In this document: positions 23,735 through 35,200 of the stretch, piece after piece
Numbering within the stretch: the stretch's first letter is position 1
Layout of the letters: every line of letters starts with the position of its first letter
From: Vermamoeba vermiformis
Taxonomy: Eukaryota; Tubulinea; Echinamoebida
Reading direction: 5' to 3'
Length of the DNA: 64,000 nt
Assembly (NCBI GenBank): GCA_045837725.1
Contig: JBEWZL010000101.1
Span: 124,001-188,000, forward strand
The notes under the pieces: generated by a model
Database searches by the model: none
The model's input: only the letters and a program-made list of their open reading frames with translations
Told to the model about the DNA's origin: nothing
Program-made: the position numbers and the translations under genes

Positions 23735-24021
23735 CTGGATCCCAATAATTTACTGGAAATTATCATCGTCAATAATTTAATTATTTGGACTCGAATAATA
23801 CAATTTTATTGTTGTTATAATTTTATAATTTTTCGCTACTACTTACATACCAATGTCAACAATGCGATGCAGATCTGCGCCTGTTTATTAAAGCCGTATT
23901 GCGGCGTTGTAGTAATCCAATATGTACAACTAGTTGTGGCTTGGAGGAGCAGATTGTTATTATTAACAATGATTTATTTCGCAGGTTTCATGTACAAAAA
24001 TTATTAATTTTATGTTGTTGC

Positions 24022-27000
24022 TTATTGTTCTTCATTTTTAGAGGGAGCGGCAAAGCCCAACAAGTTTGGATCTACGCTGCGACCCTTCTTCTTGCCTTTA
24101 GCTTGTTGGCCTTGCTGCTTGCCACCAAGAGCTTGTTTGATTTTGTCCTCTTTCTTAACGGTGCTAACGAGGGCAGGGAACTCGTCGCTAATATTAACGG
24201 TCAATCAATGAATATGACACTACGCGCATCAGTACTTACGCAGAGACAACAGGAGCGTTGTTAGCAGCCTCTTGGTTAGGGTTGTAGTCCCAGAAGTTCT
24301 CGTCATCGTCTTCCGCAGCGGCTTGATTGTTGGTGTTGTTGCGCGTGCCCTTCTGCGCTTCTTCTTGACGCAAAATGTCGCGCATGGAGGGTGCTTGCGA
24401 GTTGTTGACTTTCCAAGCTGTGTTCGTCTGCACAGGGGCATTTCTGCTTTGAATTTGACGTTGTTTCTGCTGCTCTTGTTGAATGCTTGCGAGAGACACG
24501 GTCTTCTTGTTGCCACCCTTCTGTTGCTGCGGCTGTGATTGCTTTTGTTGGTGCTTGAACTCTTGTTGCTGAACTTCGCGCAGTGGCACGTCGTTAGCTT
24601 TAGCTGAGAAATTGCTTTGTTTCTTGGAGTCCTTATTGGCCCAGTTGGCTGCTTGTTGTTGCGGTTGAGGAGCTGCTTGTGCCTTCTTTTGACTCTCCAA
24701 CTGTGCCATGCGCTCTTCTTCTTCGAGAATCTCTCTGACCGACATGTTGCTCTTTTCAGGAGATGCCCACGCACCAAGCTTGGGTTGGGGTGGTTGAGAC
24801 TGGGGCGCCTCTCGTTTTTGACGCTCTCTTTCTCTCGCTTCCTCTTCCAAAATCTCACGCATGTTAGGTTTGCCCTTAGCAGCTGGCTTTTGTTGCTTTC
24901 CAGCCCAGTTAACCTTTGGCTCAGGCTCAACAATACCTGCACGCTCTTGCTCCTTTCGTCGCATTTCTTCTTGCTTGCGTCTCATCTCCTCTTCTTGAAT
25001 CTTGTTGAAGGAAGAACCTGAGGAAGATGGGGCGTTGTTTGAACCGCCCCAAGGAGTAGCCAGACGTTGTTGGAGTGCTTGTTGTTGTTTGAATCGTTCT
25101 TCAAACTCTTGTTGCTCGCGTTGTTGTCGAGTCAAATAATCCTTGTAATCTTCCTCTTGAATCGATTTGATTGAAGTACCTTTGCTTTGAGAAGCGTTAG
25201 CCCAAGGTGCGGGAGCGGCAGATACAATCGGTTGTGGAGGAGGCGATTGCGGCTGAACTTGTTGCGGTTGCGGTGCTTGAGTCTGCTTCTTAGTTGTAGG
25301 AGCAACGTGTTGCACAGGTTGTGATTGGACGGGTTGAGGCTTCTTCGCTTTGGGTTTGTTTGTCTCCCAACTGCTATCGTCCTTTTCGAGCACAGAGGAC
25401 TGCTGCGATTTGTCCGCATTGTTCTTCTCCAAGCTACCAAAGTTCATTCCCCACAAATCACTGAACGGAGACTCTTCCTTCTTCTGTTGCTTGGGCGCAC
25501 TCGACTTGCCCTCGAGATCTTCAATCTTGAACACTCCTTGTTTTCGGGTTAAACCAGACTCGCCATGGGCTTGCGATGGTTGAGGAGAAGCGGGATAGAC
25601 AGGCTGCACTCGCTGTGGACTTGGACTACCCCAACCGCCTTGGTTGGGCCAGCCTGCTTGCTGTACGGGCGTTGTTTGTTGTGCTAAGTGCTGCAACTGT
25701 TGAAGGAGAGCAACAGCCGAAGGTTGGCTCTGGTCTAGGGACGGGTTGACGTGTTGAGTGCCAGGGTAATGGAATGGCAGCGGTGCAGCATGTTGCAAAT
25801 TGACTGGCAGTTGTTGCTGCTGCTGTTGTTGAACGAGTACTTGGTGCAATTGCAGCAATTGATAGTGAAGGAGCACGGGAATAGTGCCGCTTTGAACCCA
25901 CTCGGCAAGTGGTTGACCAGTGAATGGGTTACGCTATATTAATGGTCAGCAATGCAGACGAAGACCGGTATTGAATTTACCTGTTCCATCAATATAAGCT
26001 CACCCAAGTAGACCCATTTGTTATCAGTAGCTTTTCTCAGGCTTGAATTACCGTTAGTCAATCGAAATACAACAAAATAAAGTTCTTACATCAGATCAGC
26101 TTGAAGGTAGTTATGCATAATCCATTCGTTCATCTTGCTTGAGGGATAAGGGCCGTGATCAATGCCTTGTGAATCCTTGTACACCCATGTGGTGCCTTCG
26201 AGTTGTTGTTTAAGTGCATCTTGAACAGCTGACAGCGTTAGTTGAGGAGTGGCGTGAGACGGAGTTTCAGCAGGTTTTGAAGCCTGAACAGCCACTGGCT
26301 TCTCAACTGCAGGCTGGGGCTGAGGTTGTGTCGGTTGGTTTGGTATCGCTGGCTTGGGCTTTTCAAGAGCTACTGCCGCTTTGTTGTCAACGGAAGTCGT
26401 TTCTTTCTTGGCGTCCTCTTTCTTCGTTGCCTCTTGAGAGTGGCGCAACTTCATGTCCATGGAACTGTCAAGCTCTTTCTTCTTCTTTTTCTTCTTTTTA
26501 ACCTCGTCCCAGTCATCGTCCTTGCTCTCGGACAGATCAGTTGAGCGCTCAAGAGCTCCATCTTCATGGTACTCGTATTCTTCATCCTCGCCATCATGAT
26601 CATCCTCACCGCGCTCTCTTCGTTTGTCTCGCCAACTTCCCGCTTCGCCTTCACGACCGAAAGCAGAAAATTTGGACTCGCCTGGGAAAGTGTCAACAGA
26701 AATTTAAAAAAGACTCTTAAATATTATTGTACCTTCTATCCTTCCGCCGCGGCCTCCTCGTCCTATAGATAATTAATATTAGTTTCAGTGAATCGTTGTG
26801 ATGTACGGTACATACCACGAGGTGGACCGCCTCGTCCTCCGCGGGTAGAGAACCCTCTACCGCCACGGCCCCCGCGTTGAAATGCTGAGGATTGCTTGCC
26901 AGAAAAACGACCCTGAAATGGTTCCGTTTAGTCAAAAAGCGGTACCAAAGCGCGAAGTTGTCTTTCTTGGATTAAAACAAAAAAAAATACCAAAAATTAA

Positions 27001-27383
27001 GTATTAATATTTTATCGTGCATTCTGGTGACCAAACAACACTACTTGCGAGTTGGAACCAAAAGCCACGCATAAATAAAATTACTTTCCAAAATAAAAGA
27101 GTAAAGCTTTTACCTCATCCGGCGTAAATGCTACCGGTTGCAGTGCTTCTTTAGTCATAACCATAGGATGAAACACAAACTCTTCAGGTAAAGCATAATC
27201 AGGCTTGAATAGCGCAAGCATTTCTTCTTTGGAATAATTTCCATCTCGGCCTATGTAGTCGGTCGGAATGCTGTCCTTGAGACTATAAGAAGACGTGTTT
27301 TGAGCGTCCCCTAGCAAGTTGTTTTCGGAGTCTTTATTTTCAGCACCAGAAAGGGTTTCAAAAGGATTCGCTTGAGTTGTCAT
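24022..27383 (-). CDS. GYF-domain protein, GIGYF/Smy2-like
   Basis: Starts MTTQANPFETLSGAENKDSE at 27383, with a conserved-looking GNYSKEEMLALFKPDYALPE segment. Arg-Gly-Gly boxes follow (GGRGGRGFSTRGGRGG), then an acidic and Lys-rich linker. The GYF domain lies near 26090-26180: WVYKDSQGIDHGPYPSSKM followed by EWIMHNYL, which is the W-x-Y-x-D...G-P-[YF]...M...W signature that binds proline-rich ligands. The C-terminal 600 residues are Gln/Pro-rich and repeat short motifs of the form I-Q/L-E-E-E (KSIQEEDYK, NKIQEEEMR, REILEEEAR, REILEEEER, ASIQQEQQK, RDILRQEEA). Family knowledge: GIGYF proteins act with 4EHP in translational repression and mRNA decay. Poly-Gln tracts encode variable segments. 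The end is TAA at 24022. Confidence 0.8.
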
Positions 27384-27772
27384 TGCGCAAAAAGGGGTAT
27401 TAACAAAAATAGGTATATATTTTACAAATAATTACGAGTGCTATTGCACTACTTTAAACTTCAACTTCATAAACCTACCAACAGGCTAAATTAACCACGT
27501 TTCGTCGGTCAAATTTTGGTCAAAATACGGATTCTGTTTCGAAAGCCGCAAAAAGTCGGCAGACGCTGTACCATTGGATAGGATCGATAATGCACCATCC
27601 AAGTGGGCGTAAGGTTGCGAAACAAAGCGTTGGCAAAGAAATTTCGAAAGCGCGTGCATGATTGGTCAGTTTTTTTTATTAACTTTAACTTGTCTGTTTT
27701 CTTTCCATCTTCGTTGGTGCCTTCATTTTTGTCCCTTGTCACCACGAAGGCCTCGTTATTATACGCACAAAA
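27384..27772. other. Shared promoter region, GYF gene and RPL34
   Basis: About 390 nt between divergent starts. No additional gene supported; long open frames here overlap the RPL34 first exon on the opposite strand and look like shadows. Confidence 0.5.
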
Positions 27773-28495
27773 ATGGTTCAACGTCTCCACTATCGCAGAA
27801 GACACTCTTACAACACCAAGTCTAACAAAACTAAAGTGTATGAAAATTTAATCCGATGTTGAAGATCGAACAAAAATTATTATCTAATTATTGTAATAAT
27901 TATCGTGTTCAATAATACTAATTATTTATTTTTATTTGTGGCCTACAGTATCAAGACTCCAGGTAAATACGATCAAAATTTTTTTTAATTTCTTTTGCTT
28001 ATTATTTATTTAATAGGAGGCAGACTTCTCTATCAATACAGAACCAAGACTGCCAATGGTCCTAAGTGCGGCGATTGCGGTACTGAAATTCAAGGTGTAA
28101 GTTCGAGATTCAACTTTCTATTTTTAATTTAGGTGCCCGTTAATAATAATAACGAACGACGAAATGGATGCAAATACAATTAATTGGGAGGACACTTTCA
28201 GAGGACTGTAATAACGAATATTAATAATAACGCATTCACTTCAGGTCCCTCACTTGAGACCCAAGGCCTACTCTCGTGTTGAACGAAAGAACAAGAGTGT
28301 CACTCGTGCTTATGGTGGCTCTAGATGCGCTCACTGCGTCCGCGAGCGGTAAGGATATTTTTGGATCAGATCGGACAGTTTAACTGATCGCTGTTTCATC
28401 TTAGTGTTGTTCGTGCCTTTTTGATTGAGGAGCAACGTATTGTTAAGAAGCTTTTGAAGGCCCAACAAGCCAAGAAGCAAACCAAGGCCGAATAA
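27773..28495 (+). CDS. RPL34: Large-subunit ribosomal protein eL34
   Basis: Six short exons. The product MVQRLHYRRRHSYNTKSNKT, then VIKTPGGRLLYQYRTK, the zinc-binding pair CGDCG, VPHLRPKAYSRV, the second pair CAHC in GGSRCAHCVRER, and VVRAFLIEEQRIVKKLLKAQ is an unmistakable eL34. The four cysteines form the expected zinc site. Family knowledge: a cytosolic 60S subunit protein near the exit-side rRNA. The start is fixed by the conserved N-terminus, and the gene shares its promoter region with the GYF gene. Small exon 2 (TATCAAGACTCCAG) is only 14 nt. Confidence 0.95.
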
Positions 28496-28680
28496 GAAGC
28501 TTGTCTGTGATCAAAATAAAATACGAAAACTAAACCTTGTACTATTTGTTAAAAATTAGAAGCGCTGCATAGTTGAACGTACGTTGTGTTGATAGTGAGG
28601 GCTATATTACAATTTATTTACAAAAATTCTGTACAAATAAGCTAGGCATTTGTCCGTGGCGAGACTACCAATATATTTGA

Positions 28681-29082
28681 TTACTGATCGGGATGAATGC
28701 CCGTGCAAGTGAGTGTCACCATGTATTTCATCAAGTTCTGTTTGGTGGTGATTGTCTCTTCGCTGTAGTTCTTCACGACTGCGTTCTCAAATTTCCACTT
28801 TGACGTCAATACGCCATTGGGAGTATATTGTGCTAAATAGACTTCTGCTGGTTCATCACCTTCTGTAAACTCTTTGACAGATTGGATCCACTTTCGCAGT
28901 GCGTGGTTGTTTTTGTTGAGTTGAAATTCAAAATGCACGTCGGATAATCGATGATAATTATTATCTATGCTTTCAAAGCCACTCCATCGATGAATCTTGA
29001 TGCCCATATAATTATACGACAATTTAATTTCCAAAAATAACCCTGTTACTACTTGTTGGTTGAAGATCCAATTAGCTGCCAT
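28681..29082 (-). CDS. Intronless 133-residue protein with phage tail-tube/Hcp-like pattern
   Basis: A single open exon, MAANWIFNQQVVTGLFLEIK to a stop at 28681, with no introns, unlike almost all its neighbours. No signal peptide or membrane segment. The predicted structure is strand-rich. The order VHFEFQLNKNNHALRKWIQS, then VYLAQYTPNGVLTSKWKFEN, then AVVKNYS and finally MKYMVTLTCTGI resembles the tail-tube / Hcp family used by phages, type VI secretion and related contractile systems (L-x2-W, G-x4-W-x-[FL]-x-N-A-x3-Y and a closing beta strand ending in G-I/L). This is my pattern match by eye and not a database result, so treat the family call as a hypothesis. It shares a 170-nt divergent promoter with the FYVE gene. 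Confidence 0.6.
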   Translation of the reverse strand: MAANWIFNQQVVTGLFLEIKLSYNYMGIKIHRWSGFESIDNNYHRLSDVHFEFQLNKNNHALRKWIQSVKEFTEGDEPAEVYLAQYTPNGVLTSKWKFENAVVKNYSEETITTKQNLMKYMVTLTCTGIHPDQ

Positions 29083-29250
29083 TCAAGCACTTGTAATTTT
29101 AACTAATTAATTATAATATTTTTGGGTTGATTGTCTTGACAGAGTTTGTGTTGTGCTTGTTGTTGACTTGCGCAAAAATGAGTTGTCGGCAACGTGACAT
29201 ATTTATTTTATTGTAATATATAACACATCACATAATTAATATACATATAC

Positions 29251-29809
29251 ATGTCGGCAGAAGAAGAGAAAGTATCCAACTTGTTTATGAACGTCAGGTA
29301 GTAGTATACCGCGGATCTAACTCGAGATGCACCTTTTAACGACAATTTCTTTGAAAACAAATAGACCTAAATGGGTCGATGATGAGACTGTTACGAATTG
29401 TCACAAATGCCACTCTAAATTCTCATTTTTCACGCGCAAGGTAATTTAAAAATTAAAATGTCATTTGCTTGTTATAAAATTGTTACAGTTATAAAATATA
29501 CGAGTAATGTGCTATTTTGTAGTTCAATTTAAGACATATTATACTCACTGACAGATCCGAAATTGATCTAATGACTTATTTCTTTAGCACCACTGCCGAT
29601 ACTGCGGTCAAGTAAGTGATTAACGAGTCATAGTTATATACCATTAGGTATTGAACGCTTTAACCAAATTCTTACCTGTGCAACCCGTGCAGGTGTTTTG
29701 TGGATCGTGCAGCAACCACCAACGGACCATTCCGAAGTTGAATTACAAATATGAAGTACGCGTGTGCACCGACTGCAATAATTTACTATCGAGGACAGAT
29801 AACTTTTAG
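29251..29809 (+). CDS. Stand-alone FYVE zinc-finger protein
   Basis: Four exons encode about 110 residues, MSAEEEKVSNLFMNVRPKWV to RVCTDCNNLLSRTDNF. The FYVE signatures are complete: WVDDE (the WxxD motif), TNCHKCHSKFSFF, the basic patch RKHHCRYCGQ, VFCGSCSNHQ and the RVC motif; eight zinc-ligand Cys/His positions can be counted. Family knowledge: FYVE domains bind phosphatidylinositol 3-phosphate on endosomes. Here the domain is almost the whole protein, with only a short acidic lead, so it probably works as an endosomal tether or adaptor for another partner. No membrane or coiled-coil region is present. Confidence 0.87.
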
Positions 29810-30105
29810 TGCGATAACAATAAAATTTTGTACGATCGGATTTGATTGCGGAGTCCGGACATTACATCAGTGATAATGATTCTGAAGGCAGTACAAGAAT
29901 GCTATTCAATCTTAGTCTCTATGATTAGTTGACTCGGTGGTGAGATTGATTGGGCCCAATCGTGTTCCGCGCGTAATTAGCCGAGGGTTGACAGGAGAAA
30001 ATTACTACGTGACCAAACGAACTTCTCCTCGTTGCAAGAGTAAAGCAAAGTTATTAAGTAACTTTGTGCTTCATTTCAGCAAGCTTAGTTTGGTCTTAAA
30101 GTGGC

Positions 30106-33100
30106 ATGCCTTCGTTTACACAAGGTTGCACTTTGCTTCTCATCCTTTTGGCCGGTTGGCTTCAATATTCTGCAGGTGGGTTAATTAATGAATAAATTAC
30201 ATTATTCCTTGGCATTGCTATTATACAGTTAAAATAAATTTTGGTTTTTACGTTTATTGATCTTTCGGAAGTAGATGCTACCTCAGAAATTAGAATTGAC
30301 GGCTCATTCGGAGTAGTGGGGGATGCTAACACCTACAAGGGTATGTTTTAATATTTTTTGCGTCTACCTATTCGCGATCTGATCTGCGAACTGGTGTTGT
30401 GTTGCTAGTGTATTAAATCGCTAAATCTCGCTACCAGGTGTCGCTTACGGTCCACAAAATGGAAATGTATTCGTACTGTCCGAAACAAATCATATTTGGA
30501 CGATTAAATGCGCGATCAGCAACAGAGGCAAGTGTTGCAAGCCGCGTTATTGACCTATATTAACATGACGTGCTTAGGCAGCACTGACTTTGGCAGTTCA
30601 GTGGGTATTTCGAAAGATTTAATTGCAGGAAGTGACACGCGCAATGGCCAAGTGGTGCTCATGTTCATCGATCCGCTCAATCAAGTCACTGCGCCCACTG
30701 TGCGCCGCAACAACACATTCATTGAACGCGTCAAGAATGCCACGCGTCAGATGTCACCTTACGACTACCACTACTTCACGACTAACTGCCAGTCATTTGA
30801 TGTATCCTTATTTTAATTATTATTGTCTACCACATTCGCTGTGTTCTGCAGCAATACTATAGTCCCTTAACACTGTCCACTAGGTTGTGACGTCAGGCTC
30901 ATTCAACACGGTCAACAATTCACTCACCTACACCATTGGCTACCCTGATTCAACGCCGCTGTTCACTTCATCGGGCTGCGATGACTGTCAGATTGGTGAC
31001 ATTATCGCCATGTCCTCGCGCACACTAGTCACTACTTGTGCACGTGACTGCAATCCCAAGGCTGGACGTCGCGGCTCAGATCCCACTTGTCGTCCAGTGT
31101 GCGTCATTCCACTCGGTAAGTGCCTGTGACGTGTTGTGTAGGTCATTTCGTGCCACTAATGACACCTGTCAGAAACTGACACGCTGCAGCCTGTCATGCC
31201 ACTGCCGCTGTTCGACGGCACCGCGCAAAGTGTGCAAAAAGTGGACGAGTACTGGGTGGACACGTACACCTCTGCCATCACCATCAACGACCGTGCCATC
31301 GCTGTTGCGAGTAAGTCTCAATCAACGCGCTGAATGTCACACTGACCTCTTCGCAGCTTGTGACGCTGGTCTCGATTTGAGTGACTCGCGCTCCTCCACC
31401 CTTGCCACTGGATTTTTCATCTGCTCGCTGACGGAGACTGGTCTGATCAATCGCTGCTCCGATGAAATTCTTGATCCGCGCATGCCCACGTGCGGCTCGT
31501 CCATCACACTCGATGCGAACAATGAATTCGCAGCCATTGGCTTTTCGGATCTGAACACGGTGCTCATTTGGCGTCTCAACGGCACTTCCGCGCCAAAATT
31601 CCACAGCCGCATTGTGGGCAAACAAAACGAGTTCTTTGGCTTTGGCAGCACAGTGGCCTTTGAAATCATTGAAGGACATCTCTTGCTGCTCGTGTCGAGC
31701 TCTGGCAGTTCACTCTTGCCCAAATATGGCTCGATTGTGTTCTATTACTTTGACCGCTCAACTGACACCTTTGAACGACAGCTCGGTCGCATTCCAAGGT
31801 ACGTGTATGTTCTATTAATAGCCGCATTAGTAACACACGTGCAGCATTCAATTTGACACCAAGTACATGTACGGCTACAAAGCTGAGATCAACAACGGCA
31901 CATTGTTCGTGGCTTCCATGGCCAACACTGAAGGCACACGCTTGTGGGAAGTCGACGTCATTGGTACGTAGCATGCTGCTTATAGTGCAATAGTATAGTG
32001 CTGTGTCCTCACACCATCAGATTCCTGCAAGAACGGTTCGCACTTCTTCCAGACTGGGTGTGCGCAATGTCCTGCCGGCCAATACTCCGCTGGTCGTGAC
32101 GTATGCCGATGATTTGTTTAGCACACGCAACATCTGACTAATCGCTGATAGTTTTCACCGTGCTTGTTGTGTCCTGAAGGCACCGCCAATCCTAACATGG
32201 GCGGCAGTTCCCCTCGCTCGTGTCTCAAAACACTATGCCGCGGTGAAACGCCGATCTGTCCTGTTGGCTCACCGCACGCCCTTCGTGATCACTTTGAACG
32301 CGAGACATATGCCATTCTCGATCCCGATCGCCACGGCTCAGCGGCACTGCACTTCGAATCCACTTTCTTCTACTCCACGACACCTGTCATCGCCCTCGTG
32401 CTGCTCTTGCTCGTAGTCGTCACGGGTGTGCTGTCCATTCCGCAGATCAAAAATCACCGCAAAGTGCGTGTTTGTTTGCGCCAATACACGCGCTTCAACT
32501 TGATCGACGACAAGCGCCACGACATCATGTCAACAGCGTTCAGCATCTGGCTCGTCGTGTCGATTGCCATGTTCATCTACTTTGCAGTCTCGTTCCAGGC
32601 CTCCAATCTGAACGACAGTGTCTCCACTGAACTGCGCACGACGGATGAGGTTGAAGACTGGCACGGCATGACCAATGTGACCAACATTGACATCCCGCCC
32701 TTCTCCGTGTCCCTAGCACTCATTGGTTACAACGGTCCTTGCAACATCAGTATCTTTGAGGTAATTCCCTGGCACGTGGCACCAATGTTCTAACTTCACT
32801 TGCACTACAGTACAGCATCAAGGGCTGCATGTCAGCTGACTTCAACGAGTGCATTCCCGATGAATTCACCGCTAAGTCAGGCGTCATGGAAGGCAGTCCC
32901 ACGTGCAATGTGACGCTCAAGTTCCCCGAGGGCAGCAAGTTCGATTTTGTGGCGAACATCAGCATTGTATCGACATTCGATCACCTCTATGCACAAGAGG
33001 CGTGGTTCAAAGTGTCGACATTGAACAATCCCCTCACCGACGAGAATGCAATCAAGGGCAACTCATACCTCAGTGGCATTGTAAGTGCATTCATCTTACA

Positions 33101-33879
33101 CCCTATTTGTCCGCGCAATTGACATTGGCCTTCAGATTCGTCCAGAACGAGATCACATCTTGCGCGGTGAAACAACGGTAGAAATCTTGTCGACAATGAT
33201 TGCTGCCATCAAGTGTCAATTCACTATTAGCACTGAGGACCTATTGCTGCGCTTTAGCAACGAGATCTGCAAGTTTGACGCGTTCAATTCGGTCAAACAA
33301 TTCAGCGTCATTTCAAACTCGACGAGTCTCGTGCAGCCACAAGAGTTCTACGTGCCCAAGGACTCGAGTCACGAACACTACCGCTTCACACTCATGTTCA
33401 ACAAGGGGCACTACTACAAGTTGAAGAAGTTCAGTCGTTATGTGACTGACATTCAAGTCTGGGTGTTGATTTTGTTGTTCATCTTCGGCTTCTTGTGGTC
33501 ATTCTATGCTGGTACGATGTGACACTGCAAGATCAGTCATAATGACAGAACTAACGTCTTATTCACAGCCATCAAATCGTTCGTGGCCTTCATCCTCCGC
33601 ATTGTGCGCCTTATTATTAAGAAGACACGCAAGTCACGTCGCACAGCGGCGTTGTTGGACAATGCAGATCAGTTCAATTACGAGAGCGATCTGGATAACG
33701 AAGGCACGCGCATGATGTCTATTAGCAATCCACCGAATGGCAAGGCAAATGAGGGTCACTCTCATATGCGAAATAGAACGCCAAGCACAAGCTCAGTGGA
33801 GAGCTTGGCCGATCTGGATCCATTCAACATGTCCAGCTCGACAGAACAGCTTCAAAAACGGCCCAAGAGCACCTTGTAA
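30106..33879 (+). CDS. Large three-pass receptor-like membrane protein (FG-GAP-like and Cys-rich ectodomain)
   Basis: Begins with a signal peptide (MPSFTQGCTLLLILLAGWLQ). Repeats such as FGSSVGISKDLIAGS and FGSTVAFEIIEGHLL suggest an FG-GAP-type beta-propeller. A GCC2/GCC3-like cysteine module follows (CAQCPAGQYSAGRD, LCPEGTANPNMGG). Then come TM1 (VIALVLLLLVVVTGVL), a basic loop, TM2 (FSIWLVVSIAMFIYFAVSF), a second lumenal domain of about 220 residues with Cys and N-glycosylation sites, TM3 (VWVLILLFIFGFLWSFYA) and a Ser-rich cytoplasmic tail ending SSTEQLQKRPKSTL. About eleven exons. One intron, 30528-30577, starts with GC instead of GT. No enzyme domain is seen and I do not recognise an orthologue; adhesion or sensing at the surface is an inference from topology. 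Confidence 0.7.
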
Positions 33880-34003
33880 ATAATTTGCGAAATGAAAGTC
33901 CTATTTAACACTGTCATTATTCGTTACTGGTACATTTATTTACATTTAAATAATTTGATTTCTTTAGCTGCTGCATTCTATATTACAATCCAAAATCTCG
34001 TGA

Positions 34004-35200
34004 TTACTCTTCGTACGAGTGAAGCAGCTCAGCTACAGTTACCATGTTGCTGCCGATGAGTTGTAACTGCGGTCGTTGTCGCACTGCTTGCACCAAATCA
34101 TCGCGCGTCACGGTGTTGTGCACTTCAACCACCTCCATGCCACGCATACTCGCGGGATTTGTGATGTACTCTGCGGGCACACCGAGCTGCAGCGGTGAGG
34201 GCGAGGAAGGATTGATGACAGGTGTCACATAGCCGTTGTTGCCGTACTGCGCGACATGATTCAAGTCCACAATGTTACCGCCGTCATTCGTCACATCGTT
34301 CTCAAACATGTATTTGGGTCCAGGTAGTGTTCTCTTGGCTCGATTGACATCAGACTTGTACATGAATGCTGTCAGCACGTGATCGAGTGCTGTCAACATG
34401 AGGGGCACGCATTCAGGCTGCATGTTCGTCAGTCCTGATCCGCGAGCTATCTTTTCCATTTTACTCTTCAATGTTGCGTATTCGGCTGTTGTGCGATGTT
34501 CTATGCAGCGCGCGTTAGTTAGGCATCGTATGTATTGATATAGTGTTGACTTACCTCGACGACCTAGCGGATCAGGCAGCCCTCGTTTTCCATACGGAGT
34601 GCGAGGTCCAGTTTTAGTCTTACGATGACGCAGCGTTGCAATGTACGCACTTCTCAAAATTGTCATCATAAACATGTTGTGAATGGCCACTACAGCAATC
34701 AAAGTGTCAGCAAGACGGATCAACAGCGGAAAAAATTTTCGCGCCATAAGACACTACCGAGCGACAGGTCATATGCGCAGAATAGAGTGATATGTTGCAG
34801 TACGGTACTTACCTAACTTCTCCGGCAGTATTTTGCGTAGCTCAGATTCAAACTCTGGCTTAGTGACTTTACCATTGACAAACTGCTTCAGCAAGTCGAA
34901 ATATTTTGGGAAGCCTTCCTTGAGCTGATTCATAAGCAGATTCTTAAGATCTGCAGGAGTTTGGATGCGTCTTTGAGGCTGATTTGGTTGGGCTTGTGAA
35001 GGGTGGCTGCTAGGGTGTGGTTGTGTCATAGGTGGAGGCATGGGTTGGCCGGCGGGTCGCGACGGAAATGGGGGTCCATTCAAGCCCGCTGGCTGCATCG
35101 GCATCTGCCCCGCAGCATAGTGCGAGCCTGGAATTGGGGGACGTTGAAAGGTTTGTTGCATGTGTGGTGGTGGTTCTACTTCCATTGGTGTCGGATTCAT
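34004..35200 (-). CDS. TADA1: SAGA complex subunit TADA1 / Hfi1
   Basis: Three exons. The N-terminus is Pro/Gln/Met-rich (MNPTPMEVEPPPHMQQTFQR). Then the SAGA-Tad1 helices appear: DLKNLLMNQLKEGFPKYFDL, KQFVNGKVTKPEFESELRKI and, across the intron, VAIHNMFMMTILRSAYI. After a linker with TPYGKRGLPDP comes the histone-fold-like half, TNMQPECVPLMLTALDHVLT, AFMYKSDVNRAKR. It ends LLHSYEE. Family knowledge: Ada1 is a core SAGA subunit whose histone fold pairs with a TAF12-type partner; the complex acetylates histone H3 and deubiquitinates H2B in the nucleus. The N-terminal region before the helices is poorly conserved in all species. TAF9, another SAGA/TFIID subunit, starts 1.4 kb downstream. Confidence 0.78.

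Noticed and set aside
24229-24942. Arg/Ser/Asn-rich minus-strand frame overlapping the GYF gene
   Set aside because: A shifted frame of the Gln-rich coding region; composition follows from CAA/CAG codons read out of frame.
27509-27805. 98-codon minus-strand frame upstream of and overlapping RPL34 exon 1
   Set aside because: Overlaps a certain ribosomal-protein exon in antisense and has no recognisable motif.
30508-30577. Methionine start MRDQQQRQVLQAALL for the receptor-like gene
   Set aside because: It begins just after a stop and lies inside the GC-AG intron; the upstream signal-peptide exon and restored FG-GAP motif are a better model.
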